Source: Agaricus subrufescens
Taxonomy: Eukaryota > Basidiomycota > Agaricomycetes > Agaricales > Agaricaceae
DNA length: 64,000 nucleotides
NCBI GenBank assembly: GCA_029945375.1
Contig: CM057061.1
Coordinates: 1,302,001 to 1,366,000, forward strand
Reading direction: 5' to 3'
The notes under the pieces: model-generated
The model's database searches: none
Told to the model about the DNA's origin: nothing
Seen by the model: only the letters and a program-made list of their open reading frames with translations
In this document: piece after piece, positions 1 to 11,770 of the stretch
How the letters are laid out: every line of letters begins with the position of its first letter
Numbering within the stretch: the stretch's first letter is position 1
Position numbers and translations under genes: made by a program

Positions 1-104
1 AACTTGTGGAGCTCTTGGAGACTGTCAAACAAAACTGGGCGTGGACCTGGTCGACTTCGCCAGACGATGCTTATGAAGAAGCTGTTCAAATGTTGCAGTC
101 GTGA
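1..104 (+). CDS. 3' end of an unidentified gene, cut by the window edge
   Basis: Frame 3 is open from the window edge for 33 codons and stops with TGA at 102-104. The residues seen read LVELLETVKQNWAW and end in an acidic, glutamine-containing tail (EEAVQMLQS). The composition is that of a normal coding end, but there is too little to assign a family. It could also be a chance open stretch; the upstream sequence is needed. Confidence 0.4.
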   Translation, partial: LVELLETVKQNWAWTWSTSPDDAYEEAVQMLQS

Positions 105-1062
105 TCTTGGCGACTCTCGACTACCGTCCCTTTTGTTGTACTCTACCCGGCAGGTTGGGCTGTACAATGTTTTTTCAAAAACGATGTGGCTATTATATTT
201 TGCCGGCTCCATGGTAACCACGAGTTACGCTATTGTTTCCAACCAAACTTCGCAGACTAAAATGTACTATATTTGTAATGTATCTGATAGAATTGATCCC
301 ACTTCGGGTTGTTTTCTCCTTGCTTTTTGCTTTCATTTTCTCGATTCGTCTGCTCGGACAAATAGGCCACGGGAGTCGGAACTGGGATGGCTGGAAGGTC
401 ACTTCTCTGTCTGAAAGAGAGTCTAAAATGCGCCTTTCAGGGCTTAAAAATTCTGGATTTGAAATTTTTACGACTGATGAGCCGATCGATTCGTGAGGTA
501 CAGAGGATAATGGAGATGAGAAAGTAGACAGAAACTCTGTGGTATGTCCGAACCTCCATTTTTATCGTACTTCCATGCAGTGGCTCCGGCATTTGCGGCT
601 GCGGAACGATCGAGACTACACGTGCAAGAATACTAAGGGTTGACGGTCAAGAGAGTCCTCGTTGTTGGGAAGATATCTACAAAAGAAGTTTAGAGAACTC
701 AAACTGAATTAAAGACATCTAGCCTTGGTCAACCTTGCTATAGGAGCATGAAGAGGCTATTCAGGGACTACTGGACGCGGACCGTCGATTAATCCTGAGT
801 GACTTCAGTTCTCTCCATCTCTCAGACGGGTCTAATGCGTCGGATCTGTCTCCAAGAGAGTGGTGCAGATTTTATGACGTAGATATTGCCGCCACGATGG
901 CGTCAGCTTGTGCTAACCTCTTCAACGTTCGAGGTGGACAAAGTAGATCATGTACTATATTTGGATTGTGGGAAGATACTTTTGATAGAGTTGATCTCCA
1001 GTTTGCGCCCTTTTGCTCTTACGCTCCTGCTTTTCTTTTCATAATTTGTTTACTGGGAACAG
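105..1062. other. spacer with no supported gene
   Basis: Only short open frames without recognisable motifs occur here. The stretch presumably holds the 3' UTR of the gene at the left edge and the promoter and leader of the TGS1-like gene. An additional 5' exon for TGS1 cannot be excluded, because an AG acceptor-like sequence lies just before its ATG at 1063. Confidence 0.5.
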
Positions 1063-2299
<1,237 letters not shown>

Positions 2300-2792
2300 A
2301 TGTATACTTTGCCGATTCAAGCGTGTCGTTGTCGTTTGCCTCGTTTCTCCGGTTTTTTCGTGCTTTTGCTCAAACGAGGTGTGTTGTCGAGATGATATAA
2401 AGAATGACGACAAGTGGGAATGCAGATAAACGAAGATAGATTTGATTAGAGTAGATCTTTGAGACGCCACAGGCCAGTGTCGGGAGTTACCATTTGTCAT
2501 GCCGCTGGCGGCGCGACTGACGCGGAACCGGATAACGATCGCGGAGAAGTAATTTTAGATATTTGGGAGGGAGTAGTTCGGATCCAGCCTTTATCAGAGA
2601 CGTTGATAGCTACCAGAAGCTTTACACTCATCACAGCGAGGCACTTTAGACGTCGACACGCAATAAACCCGCATGAACCTAGCCGTGATAATCTCGCGTA
2701 TTAGTGTTATTACATTCATTGGAATACGGCAGATTCTATGGTACTAGAGCTACAGATTCCAGAAGTCGTTCGGAAATCATAATTGTACAAGA
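2300..2792. other. convergent intergenic spacer
   Basis: This lies between the 3' ends of the TGS1-like gene (plus) and the propeptide-like gene (minus). No remnant of a fungalysin catalytic domain (no HEXXH-type segment) was seen on the minus strand directly downstream of the propeptide stop. Confidence 0.5.
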
Positions 2793-3641
2793 TTAATGAG
2801 CTACATAATCTGTTGCGGCGACAAGCTTTGGTTCATGGGCATCTACATAACCCTGGAAGTATGTTCCAGCGGAATCATTTTTCACGGGGACGGAATAGAC
2901 CAGTGTAGCAGAGCCATCGGGGTTAGCGAGATATAATACAGACGATTTATCGTCAGCAGTGACTGAGGTCGAGGGCGGGGTAGGAGGAACGTAAGTTCCT
3001 TTCAGAGCTTCCTCAGCGACTTTAATTGCCTGTTCTAGAGAGATCGTTGGTTTCGGTGGCATTATTGGCGTTGTTGCTGTAATAAATGTTCGTGAGAACT
3101 GTGTGGGATGAAGGCGATAGAGGGTTAATGCATACTCAATGTCACGAAGGATGAACTAGCGGTGACGACTTTATTCAATCGGTTGAAAGTTACCTTTCCG
3201 TCGGTATTTGCGAATTTAATCCCATCCTGATAGTGATAGTGAGTTACCACACTAGAGATGACAGGCAGCGGACATACGAAAGTCTGGTCTACCCATGCGT
3301 GTTTGACGCCCATGTCCTGATCTTCGTATCCCTCGCGATAGATCAGGGAATCGGGGTTGAATTTATAATAGTCCGCGAGAAACGCAACAGACACTTTCTT
3401 TATGTCAAATGATTGGCCTTCAGGCGTATACTTGGAGACGTCAAGGCCAGAGCCGAAGGTCTAAATGGCATGAGATAGTGCTCAGGAAGCGAAGAAGAGT
3501 GGATCATACCTTAAAATCGGATTCTGGGCGCCATGGTTGGAGCTGTGGGCCGAGGGCCGCATTAGAGTTGTCGGATGGAACGAAAGACTGAGCCATTGTG
3601 AGTGTGAGGAAGGAGAGTGCGAGGAAGAACAGAAGGCGCAT
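2793..3641 (-). CDS. secreted stand-alone fungalysin (M36) propeptide-like protein
   Basis: Four exons (3510-3641, 3278-3460, 3136-3226, 2793-3076) join in frame to 229 residues. The start MRLLFFLALSFLTLTMA is a clear signal peptide. The rest follows the order of the fungalysin FTP/PepSY propeptide: a DVSKYTPEG segment, VAFLADYYKFNPDSL with a following GYE, then DGIKFANTDGKVTFNRLNKV and SSSFV, then the EQAIKVAEEALKGTY helix and YLANPDGSATLVY strand, ending in GYVDAHEPKLVAATDYVA. In fungalysins that last motif leads into the zinc metalloprotease domain; here a TAA follows one residue later. Family knowledge: the propeptide folds and inhibits the protease. Inference: this could be a free propeptide acting as inhibitor or chaperone, or a truncated gene that is still intact at every splice site. 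The start lies 87 bp from the VPS28 start on the other strand. Confidence 0.82.
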
Positions 3642-3728
3642 TTATAGGTGGAAGAGCCGGAGGTTTACTAAGAGCGATGATGTTCTTGGCCCAACACGCG
3701 TAAGCAACCGGTCTGCGCCCAAACCGCC
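3642..3728. promoter_or_regulatory. short shared promoter between the propeptide gene and VPS28
   Basis: Only 87 bp separate the two divergent ATG codons, so the genes must share promoter sequence or use each other's leader. A CCTATAA sequence lies directly upstream of the minus-strand ATG but is too close to act as a usual TATA box. Confidence 0.55.
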
Positions 3729-4528
3729 ATGGCCAGTATCAGCCTCGACGAGGAGGTCCGCCTCTACACCACCAACACCGAACGCGAGAAGTACAACCTC
3801 CTCGCCACGCTCTATGGCATCGTCGTCGCGCTCGAGTATCTTGAGCGAGCATACGTCCGCGATTCAATCACTGCTGCGGAGTACGTTCGAACTTCCTTTA
3901 CCAACGGAGTTGGCTAAGATCTTCATTTTGGTCATAGAGATATTCGCCGGCATGCACGCGGTTACTGTCACAGTACAAGACGATGCTCAAGCTGGTGGGA
4001 GACGAAGTGCAATCAATCGAACAGTTCATGACTCGTTATCGGGTGCGTCGTGCCTTCATTCTCGGCCAGATTCAAGAGCTCACGGGAACTCAGATGGATA
4101 ACCCCGCTGCGTTGCATCGGATCCAGGTCGGGGTGCCTGCGACAGTAGAACACTCGACTGAGGCCGGCCCGGAGACTGCTAAACAAGTCGCTGAAACGAC
4201 CCAGGTGCGTACCGCCTTGTTCCAACAATGAACAAGAACTCATCTCTCTCGCGTGTAGATCTTTATCACCTTCATGGATGCGCTTCGTCTCAATCTCAGA
4301 ACTAAAGAAGAACTGCACCCGTTACTACGAGATCTGGTCACGAGTTGCTCCAAATTCAAAGGACACAAAGATTCTGAAGGCCGGAGTCGGATGGTCTCTT
4401 GGTTGATCACGCTGAATGGCATGCAAATCTCTGAACGGTTGAGTGACGAGCAATCCCGCCAGTTACTTTTCGATATCGAGCACGCATATAACGAGTTTTT
4501 CCAGAGCCTTAGTACGAAATCGAGCTGA
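3729..4528 (+). CDS. VPS28: VPS28, ESCRT-I subunit
   Basis: A core subunit of ESCRT-I, which sorts ubiquitinated membrane cargo into multivesicular endosomes together with VPS23 and VPS37. Four exons (3729-3880, 3940-4042, 4094-4204, 4259-4528) join in frame to 211 residues. The N-terminal region shows the family start DEEVRLYTTNTEREKY and YLERAYVRDSIT; exon 2 supplies EYSPACTRLLSQYKTML. The C-terminal four-helix domain starts near FITFMDALRLNLR, with LHPLLRDLVTS and the closing SDEQSRQLLFDIEHAYNEFF. That domain binds VPS36 of ESCRT-II in yeast. The length is normal for fungal VPS28. All introns are 50-60 nt with GT-AG ends. Confidence 0.95.
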
Positions 4529-4655
4529 GTTGATATCTCTGTGTTTGTCATCAGCTTAATATAAACATGCATTTCAATCATAGCCAAGAGATCACTATAT
4601 AGAATGAATAATGAATAGTACAAACACACATATCGACTAAAGGATAAATCGCACT

Positions 4656-5367
4656 TCACATCACCATGGGTTGTCTGCGGAAAAAGCTGCTGTATCCTAC
4701 TACTACCACCGTCCCCTCATAGGCATCAACGTACACTGGCCCGTCTGGACCACTATCGCGACTCAGAGAATAAACGAGTGCTGCGGAACCATCTGGATAA
4801 GCAACGTAGTTTAAGTACGTATGTTCAGCTCCCCAAGGGTCACCGTTCTCAAGGTCGAGATTCGAAGCTTTTCGTCCCAGAGTTGATTTAGCAGCGTCTA
4901 TTGCCGTCCTTAAGCCAACTCTAGCTCTGGATGATCTGTCTGGCAATCTTTCTATGAAAACATGTAAGTGATAATTGCACGGAATCAGAGTTTTGAACGG
5001 ACTGAGTTTGAAGCAAGGCATAGAGACAGCGACAATTTTACCATAGGACCGGTCTATAACTACCTCTGCCGTGACGTTTGCGAACCTGATCCCGTTCTAA
5101 ACAGTTGTACAAAGTGAGTAGTGGATATCGGACAATAACGACCAGCGTGCATACGATATTCAAATGGATCCAAGCCTTGACAAGTTGTCCGAAGTGGTGA
5201 TGATCATCCTCGACTTCGTAGCATCCTCCGCCATACATCAACATCCTGCGGTCTAACCCATAACGATCTGCCAAAAATCCAATGGCTACTGTCTCGTCGA
5301 ATTTCCATTCGGGTAGCTTTTCGCCCGGGCGTAAATATTTGCTGATATCGTATCCTTGTTTAAATTT
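4656..5367 (-). pseudogene. second fungalysin-propeptide-like gene, first exon unresolved
   Basis: Two exons are clear: 5155-5367 (GYDISKYLRPGEKLPEWKF, then ETVAIGFLADRYGLD) and 4656-5096 (NGIRFANVTAEVVIDRSYGKIVAV, then TYLNYVAYPDGSAALVYSL and YVDAYEGTVVVVGY). They align in order with the gene at 2793-3641 and with fungalysin FTP/PepSY propeptides, and again there is no catalytic domain. The strand, intron position and phase (0) match the first copy. No signal peptide exon with a usable phase-0 donor was found between 5370 and 5700; a candidate reading SAKDRIYQIWSPQEQFE ends without one. It is therefore either a diverged paralogue with a distant first exon or a decaying copy. Asn-Gly-Ile-Arg-Phe-Ala-Asn in place of Asp-Gly-Ile-Lys-Phe-Ala-Asn shows the conserved hinge is kept. 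Confidence 0.6.
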
Positions 5368-6642
5368 CTATATTGAGGGGGAAAAAAAGATAATCAGTAA
5401 AGCACTGTTTCTTGTGCCAATAGAGTTGAAAAAACATTCTTCGAATTGTTCTTGTGGTGACCAAATTTGATAAATTCGATCCTTGGCCGACATGTACCTG
5501 TTCGACGAGGAGGCAGAGGGTTGAACATTGGACATCGGACTGAGTAGGACGTTGATAAGAGATCTCGGAATACGATGATACGGCTCAAGGTACATACCAC
5601 GTACCAGTTTTATACCCCAAGACGCAGGTTCCAGAGTATCAGTATGGCAACGCGTCTTATAGTCATACTTGTATTCGTCTCTCTCAACTTCCAAAGAGTC
5701 GTGGCAGGCTGTTCAACTTGCTGTATGTGTCCATTGTTTTTCTCCCTCCTTTTCCTATGTACAGCTAATGTGTGGGTGGATTACCGGGGTAACTGTTATT
5801 TTTCACGGTTGCTAGCCAACCGTTAGTGCCCTAAGTTGTTCTTTGCAACAACCAGGGTTGATTGACCTTGTCGTCCGGTTTATTAATTGATCTCCCTTCA
5901 TGTTTCAGCAGGACCACTGCATTTCGGCGCGGAAGTCTATTTTTAGATTTATGTGCTATCAAGAGCTTCTAGACTTCAATTGACGCCTATCAAATACAGG
6001 CTTCTAGAGCAATGGTTTACCTCATTGTTATATTGCTGATTTCTTAGGTTTGATACTGATCAGGGCCCTCGAGACGTGGATTCATCGTTCTATTATATGA
6101 AATCTCCGCTGCTGCTTGAAGACGTTTCGGGTGTTGGAAATAAATGAAGCACGTTCGAAGGTTTACGCAAGGAAACGTTTTCTTCTGTTTCAAAGGCTGT
6201 GTTCTCCCGAAATGCTCGGTCCGGCTACGATTAAGGTAAATGTTGTTTCAACTGGCTTGAACGGATACTTTGTATTGAAATAGTGGGGTTATGTACAATG
6301 TGGTTCTCCTGTAAAGGATGGCCAACTCACTTTTGTGTCCCAATGATGGCTAGTTGAAGAAAGTTGTCATTAAGAGTGTATGTACCCTTGAAGAGCAGAT
6401 GACGGGCAGCAGTTTCCTCAGTCAGTGACGTTTGGAGGTGGGTAAAACAATCTGTTTTCTGGCCCGTGTGACGCAAAGGAAACTATATTGGTAAAATATC
6501 AAACGTTTGCCATGACCGACTAGTGGCGACCGTATCTAACACTGGAACATCAGTGCATCATGCATCGTGGTTCATCAATCAATCTTTGCTCCAACGTCAC
6601 TTATATAAACCTGCCTTCCACTTCCTTTGCTTCGCGCCCAGT
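5368..6642. other. spacer without a supported gene
   Basis: Open frames here are short and carry no recognised motif. The right end contains a TATATAAA sequence near 6602, about 40 bp before the putative first exon of the DUF6534-type gene, a plausible TATA box. Confidence 0.45.
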
Positions 6643-8080
6643 ATGCTTCTCCACCCTATAAGTCGTACATGTGAGTGCCCACCATGAGCAACAACGTTCT
6701 TGTTTCCCTAAAATGACAATCGATGGTGCACCATTGACTGTAGTGTCTATTACATTTATCACATCAGAAATAACCCCAATCGTGACTCCTGCTGTGGTTT
6801 GTTGTTAAAGTTTCAGGAGCTCAGATGACTCACTAAGCGTACATTAAGCTCTTCGGAGTGGCCTTCGACTTGTTACTCTTTGGAATTTTAACCACCCAAG
6901 TTTGTAGGTGTTCCTCTCTGATCTGCTCATTTGACTCTTAGTTCTTACTAATTTCTGTCCTCCAGATATCTATTACCTTTCATTTCCCAAGGATAAAATC
7001 TTACTCAAAGTTGTTGTCGCTTGGGTCTATCTCGCCGGCGTTACACAAACGGGTCTAGCTTTAGTAGATCTCTTCGCCTCTGTCTTTGCATGGGGTTCGG
7101 GTTGGCACTTAATTGGGCCCGGTTTATGGGAAACCGGAATGTTGGCTAGCGATCACTTGTGGGTTTCAATAACTCTGTCTACTTCCGCTGGTAAGTGGAT
7201 CATATTTTTAAGAAATGCTTAACTGAGCAATTCTTCGGTCTACTAGTGGCAATTGTAATCCAATTGTTGTATACCCATAGAATATATTTGATCTCTCGGA
7301 AACTTTGGCTTGCCATTATGATAGTATGCGTGAGCCATCGACCACAATCTGCGCAGGAATCGGTTGAGCTGACTGTACTTCAATAGATGTCGTTTTGTCA
7401 GTTTGCTAGTGGTATATTAGGAGCTATCTGCTTCAGCGATCAGTCGGCACTTTATGCGTGGAATTTACCAGGAGCATATTTCGATGGATCCATATGCCAG
7501 GATGGGTTTACCTGGGTAAGTAGCGGGTTTCACTAAACAAACCACACATTAATGAATCGTGGATCAAGATATGGGGCCCAATTAATGTTTCTTGCGACCT
7601 AACCATCACCATGTATATGGTCACATTTGTCAGTCCAAGGTTACAAACCTGTTTGAGCTTTTTCTCATACCATGAGTCGGATAGTTACTCAAAAATCGCA
7701 CACGAACTATTAGCCGTCAGATGCGTTTGCATATCACCGGGATCGTACAAGTTGTCGTCGAGACAGGCATGGCAACGAGTAAAGTCCACATTATACTCTT
7801 AAAATCTCCCGCCTACTAAAACCAGGTTTGGTTTCTTATTTTTTCAGCTTTTTTAATGATCATCTACACTGCCCTATTTTCTTTATGGAGCCTCAACTTC
7901 CAAACCATAGGTCGCTTCTTTCCGCTGCCTGGTCTTATGATGAGTAAGGTATATAGCAATTCGATGCTAGTACTTCTCAACAACAGGATGACCATTTCCA
8001 ACGGAAGGAATGTTGGCGAGCCTATTGAATTTGTGGAAGTTTCTCATCTTCCAGGTTTTGAAGGCAGTGATCCACAGTAG
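6643..8080 (+). CDS. DUF6534-type multi-span membrane protein, copy 1
   Basis: A membrane protein family of Agaricomycetes with no established function. From 6847 the exons read through without a break: LFGVAFDLLLFGILTTQVYIYY (TM1), a KDKILLKVVVAWVYLAGVTQ segment (TM2), HLWVSITLS, VAIVIQLLYTHRIYLISRKLW (TM4), FASGILGAICF, then IWGPINVSCDLTITMYMVTF, the basic loop LLKNRTRTISRQ, IIYTALFSLWS and the family signature FPLPGLMMSKVYSNSMLVLLNN. Donors after TTQVY, SA, IVC, GFTW, VTF and MAT are at the same places as in the other four copies. The C-terminus is short and cytosolic. The 5' exon is uncertain: ATG at 6643 is one candidate, while copy 5 suggests a start around a TPAV motif near 6790. No stop or frameshift lies in the body, so it is probably functional. 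Confidence 0.72.
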
Positions 8081-8233
8081 CAGAATAGAGTCCAACCCCT
8101 AGAGCAGAAGTAGTACTGATTGATGACGGTTTTCGAAACACTGTATTATATCACCACAAGAGACAAGGTAATACTACACCACCTGTGTCTGTTCATAACA
8201 GGCAGGTTACCAGACTGTTGAAACAGCTACTGT

Positions 8234-8241
8234 AACGGGAC
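8234..8241. repeat. left 8 bp target-site duplication
   Basis: AACGGGAC directly precedes the left end of the transposon and is repeated exactly at 9988-9995. Confidence 0.9.
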
Positions 8242-8263
8242 TAGGGTGCGGGGTAAAAGTCGG
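8242..8263 (+). repeat. left terminal inverted repeat of the hAT-like element
   Basis: Starts TAGGGTGCGGGGTAAAAG and matches the reverse complement of 9966-9987 over 22 bp without mismatch. Confidence 0.92.
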
Positions 8264-8378
8264 CCGCGTGTAAAAAAGTAGGTAACTTACTACCCCCCAA
8301 ATTGGGCCTCGGTAACAAAAGTAAATTACAAGTAAATTACAGAGGTCATATGACCCAAAAAGGTCACGTGCTCGCCAC

Positions 8379-8958
8379 TTACAACCACGGTTGCAACGCA
8401 AACTCGCCCCCGTCCTCCTCGTCTACAGCCAAATTTTCTACTGGCATGTCTTGTTCTGCGACCTTCGAAAATGTGACTGGGGTGTCAGCGAGCATATCTG
8501 CCAGCTCTGGTGCCTCTAGATTGGTTTCATCATCACCCTCAACAGGCAAGTCTGATCTCGAAGGTGGCAATGTGCTCACAGCCTTACCCGGTCTTTTCTC
8601 AACAGTTTCATCATCTGACTCATCGTAATTTGTATCAGCAACTCGTGGATGGGCTACTCCACCCTCTCCTACCTCCCGTATTGCCCGTACTATGTCATAA
8701 AACTTGGTAGGTGTCTGTCTGGGCTTTTCACGGTGATTCTAGTACCAGGTCAGTGTTTACAAAGCACGATAGTCAGCTGAGACTTACCCGATGTCTTTCA
8801 GAGTCCTGTACATGATAGTTTCGGATGCGAGCAATAGCTATAACTGATTTGACACTCTGTCGATTTCGGAGTGAAGTGTTTAACATGGTGATCACCGACA
8901 TGGTACGTTCGTCTGCGATAGAATGAGGAGTGGCTGACAGAACCTTGATAGCTAATAC
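8379..8958 (-). pseudogene. hAT transposase C-terminal (dimerisation) fragment
   Basis: Two exons (8788-8958 and 8379-8738, separated by a 49 nt GT-AG intron) read in frame. The first encodes LAIKVLSATPHSIADERTMS and RNRQSVKSVIAIARIRNY. This is the hAT C-terminal pattern, in which a conserved ER-x-x-S block is followed by a helix ending in a short motif. The second exon is an acidic, low-complexity tail. There is no N-terminal BED finger and no RNase H-like catalytic core in the element, so this cannot encode a complete transposase. Confidence 0.7.
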
Positions 8959-9011
8959 CTAAAAACTATTTAGTACATTGATTGGAGACTTTTCTGTTCA
9001 AAAACCTACAG

Positions 9012-9758
9012 CTAAATGATTCCTCTGGTATGAAGAGTATCCAAGATCCATATATTGCTTTTTGGCGAGCCCGGTGATTGCTTTTTTAGTTTGTCCTCCA
9101 ACATATATAGCATCAGATCAATATGATCATCAGATAGCCATTGACGTGAGAGAAAGGGGATGAGGGATGACTTGCTGAACTGAACCCTAGTCTGTTGCCG
9201 AGTCAGTCGACCTGTAAGGAGATGCCCACTCCAGGTAATTGTAGACAAAGAGCCAATTGTCGACTGAAGAAGGGATTGTGATAGATTAACCTCGCCAAGC
9301 CAGTTAACAGCTTTAAACCAGTTTTGGTGCACTGGTATATATTGTTTGAGTAATTTGCTCCAGTAAGTAATGACCCAAAGAGGAAAAGATTCCTTGGGAA
9401 AGTCATCACTATCGATGGTGAAAGATTCGGCTCCATTAAGCCACTCCTGTGTGACTTCGGAGACGAGTTGGTCAACAACACTTGGCGCGGGAACAGGGAT
9501 TTGTTGGATTTGGGGTATGTCCAAAGAAGGAAATGCTTCAGTAAAGTTTGAACGACACACTTGATGATCATCTCCAATAAGTGGAGGGAACTCGAAGGCC
9601 AGAAAACCCATGATCGATGTGGGTAATGCTGGAAAGAGACTAGAGACGTTTGGTGGCTCGAGATGCCGCTTAACACGAAATTGAATTGGGTTTGGGAGGT
9701 CCTTGAATTGATGTCCAGATTTGCGCCATTTCAGGTCTTCAGGGTCGTTGACTTCCAT
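9012..9758 (-). pseudogene. transposon-borne ORF with a truncated Ulp1-like protease end
   Basis: Open from ATG 9758 to a stop at 9012, about 248 residues. The N-terminal part is proline-rich without a clear family (a QFRVKRHLEPPN segment). The C-terminal part reads FLSRQWLSDDHIDLMLYML and, after a basic stretch, NIWILDTLHTRG. The W-L-x-D-x-x-I pattern resembles the start of a Ulp1/SENP-type C48 protease, which occurs in proteins carried by several fungal transposons. The catalytic His, Asp and Cys would lie downstream and are absent, so it is probably a remnant left by the internal deletion. The Ulp1 assignment is tentative. Confidence 0.45.
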
Positions 9759-9965
9759 GGTTGCAACGGGCAATGAGCATCAGCGCTGTGCACTGAGTAA
9801 GCAAATGTCGTGCTCACTGATCACTTATGCTCATGACGTGCATGCCACCACACATAGCCCCTATGATACTTTTTTACATATTTTACATGGCTGTATAGGG
9901 ACCGATGTAAAAAACTGGTAATTTACTGTAAATTACTAATGTAAATTACATAATGTAAAAAAGTA

Positions 9966-9987
9966 CCGACTTTTACCCCGCACCCTA
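9966..9987 (-). repeat. right terminal inverted repeat of the hAT-like element
   Basis: Exact reverse complement of 8242-8263, ending CACCCTA at 9987. Confidence 0.92.
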
Positions 9988-9995
9988 AACGGGAC
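9988..9995. repeat. right 8 bp target-site duplication
   Basis: AACGGGAC, identical to 8234-8241. Confidence 0.9.
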
Positions 9996-10561
9996 TGTTC
10001 ATCATGATATGATTCGTTAACCATCGATCATTGATGGAATGTAATACCAAAAACGGACACATTCTATCGTTGACCACTATCCTGTCCCAAGAATCAATGT
10101 CGCCCTGAGGTCTCAGCGGATGGACCGACTATTTTGACACCGAAGTCAGCTATGTATACGCATTGCTGTTTCCCCAAGTAGTCAAAGATCATTCAATTCC
10201 GGTGTCGACAGTAGTACAAGCCCACGGCAAGCTGGAACGCAATGGTAAGTTAGCAAGGCTGCAAAGTAATCTTTCGCTATACCATACTCAATGCCTTTGT
10301 GTATCACACAAATCGCCCTACAGTATATTATGCTTGCTTGGACTGAGTCCCATTGACTCACATCCCCCACTTCCGATTCTCGACGTATCGTAGTTATTCA
10401 CTAACAAACAAAAATTTTGTATTTGGCTACAAACGACTATATGTGAGTGAGAGAATGTCAAACTTCGGGATGAGACCAAGAGACCTCTACGTGGTGACAC
10501 TTACCTATCTCCTCCAGCAGTACCCAGGCAAAGACGACGCAGGATACATCACAGTCCACCT
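9996..10561. other. spacer without a supported gene
   Basis: Short open frames on both strands, none with a motif I can name. Confidence 0.4.
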
Positions 10562-11198
10562 TTAAAATTCATTCGCATTGAGAAAATTCGTCGTAGGAGG
10601 GAACCGGTAAATATCTTTATATACCTCGAAGAAAAGAACCTTGCGTTCCGTAATGACAGAAGGTGTATCTATCTCATGAAACATTGCTGAAGCTCTTACG
10701 GCGCAAGCGTACACAAGCCAAATTCTCAGCCTAGGCAAGTGGTATCTTGATCTTGTCAGCTGAGGTGACTCATCTCGCACGGACTTAAGCTGGTGGAATT
10801 GTCGGCTGAAACTGACTGCATCGACTGTTGCAACTGAGTTATTGTGTCGCATTGCAAGCTACCACATTGACCGCGAAAGTTGCAGGGAATAGCGGCGACT
10901 CCATCCTGATTTAAGGGAGCCGGATAACAATGCAGGAGTAGGTGATGGAGAGTATGAGCCTTGAAAAGACCGGAGAAGTGGTATTGATGAAGCTGGTGGA
11001 AGCTCGCTGAGAATGATCTTCGATGTGAAGTCTTCCGGTGATAACACTATGTGGCCATTGCAATGCTGTCATCTGAGGAGGGTGGGCTCCTGGTGGACTC
11101 TCAGTATTCGATTCACAGCCTGCCACTTTCGGGCTTCGGACACGGTCAACCCAGGACCCTGGACCCTGGACGACCCCGGGAAGTTCTAGCCGAATCAC
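10562..11198 (-). pseudogene. possible decayed gene of unknown family
   Basis: Three minus-strand frames follow each other: 10911-11198, 10859-11047 (LSPEDFTSKIILSELPPASS, then LLRSFQGSYSPSPTPALLSG) and 10562-10852 (FSRQFHQLKSVRDESPQLTR, then VYKDIYRFPPTTNFLN). The residue content looks like former coding sequence, and the switches between frames suggest frameshifts or unresolved introns. No family was recognised. It could also be chance open sequence. Confidence 0.25.
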
Positions 11199-11770
11199 GC
11201 GCTGCTTTTCTTCGGTGCCCTAGCCCCTGAAGCCCTGATGTCCCTCAGGCACGCTCGCTCGCAAATAAGCCCTCTGATGCCAACACTATTCGCACGAGCA
11301 AACCTGCAGTCTTTCTGGGTATGCTCTAACTCTAACTAGTCATCAGCGAAAAGATAAAGGATAATCAATGGTATAAAACGGTAAGCCCGAACGTTCAGTG
11401 TATTCTACTACAATCACCTTTCACACGGAAACACAACACGCTGGTCCTGGCATGCGTGAGGGCCGGCACGAGCTGACGTATCATTTCAGTATTTGACGGC
11501 GGCGTTCACTCCGGGGCGATTGTCATAGCAAAACCCACCACCCGGTCAGACAGAAGATGACTTGTCATAAATCAGCGGGTTGACATACTATTCTTTTTCT
11601 GGGACATTTCTTGGTGGATTATATTACCTGGAACCCGGACTTCCGGATTGTGGTGGAAGAATTTTGCCATTATTAGCCGCATGAATTCGAAGGTTTTCAA
11701 GATTAGCTTGATCATAACAGTCAATCACTTTGATTGAAAAATGTCAGTATCACATATAAACCTATCGTGA

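Larger units (their letters stand above)
8242..9987 (-). mobile_element. hAT-like DNA transposon, 1,746 bp
   Basis: Seen directly: perfect 22 bp terminal inverted repeats starting TAGGGTG, an exact 8 bp target duplication (AACGGGAC), and subterminal clusters of GTAAATTAC-like motifs at both ends (8318-8345, 9917-9955). The 8 bp duplication and TAGGG-type ends are typical of the hAT superfamily. On the minus strand the element carries an ORF with a Ulp1-protease-like end (9012-9758) and exons with a hAT C-terminal dimerisation motif (8379-8958). The usual long catalytic region between them is missing, so the element is probably internally deleted and non-autonomous. The intact target duplication and identical repeats point to fairly recent insertion into the spacer downstream of DUF6534 copy 1. 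Confidence 0.88.
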
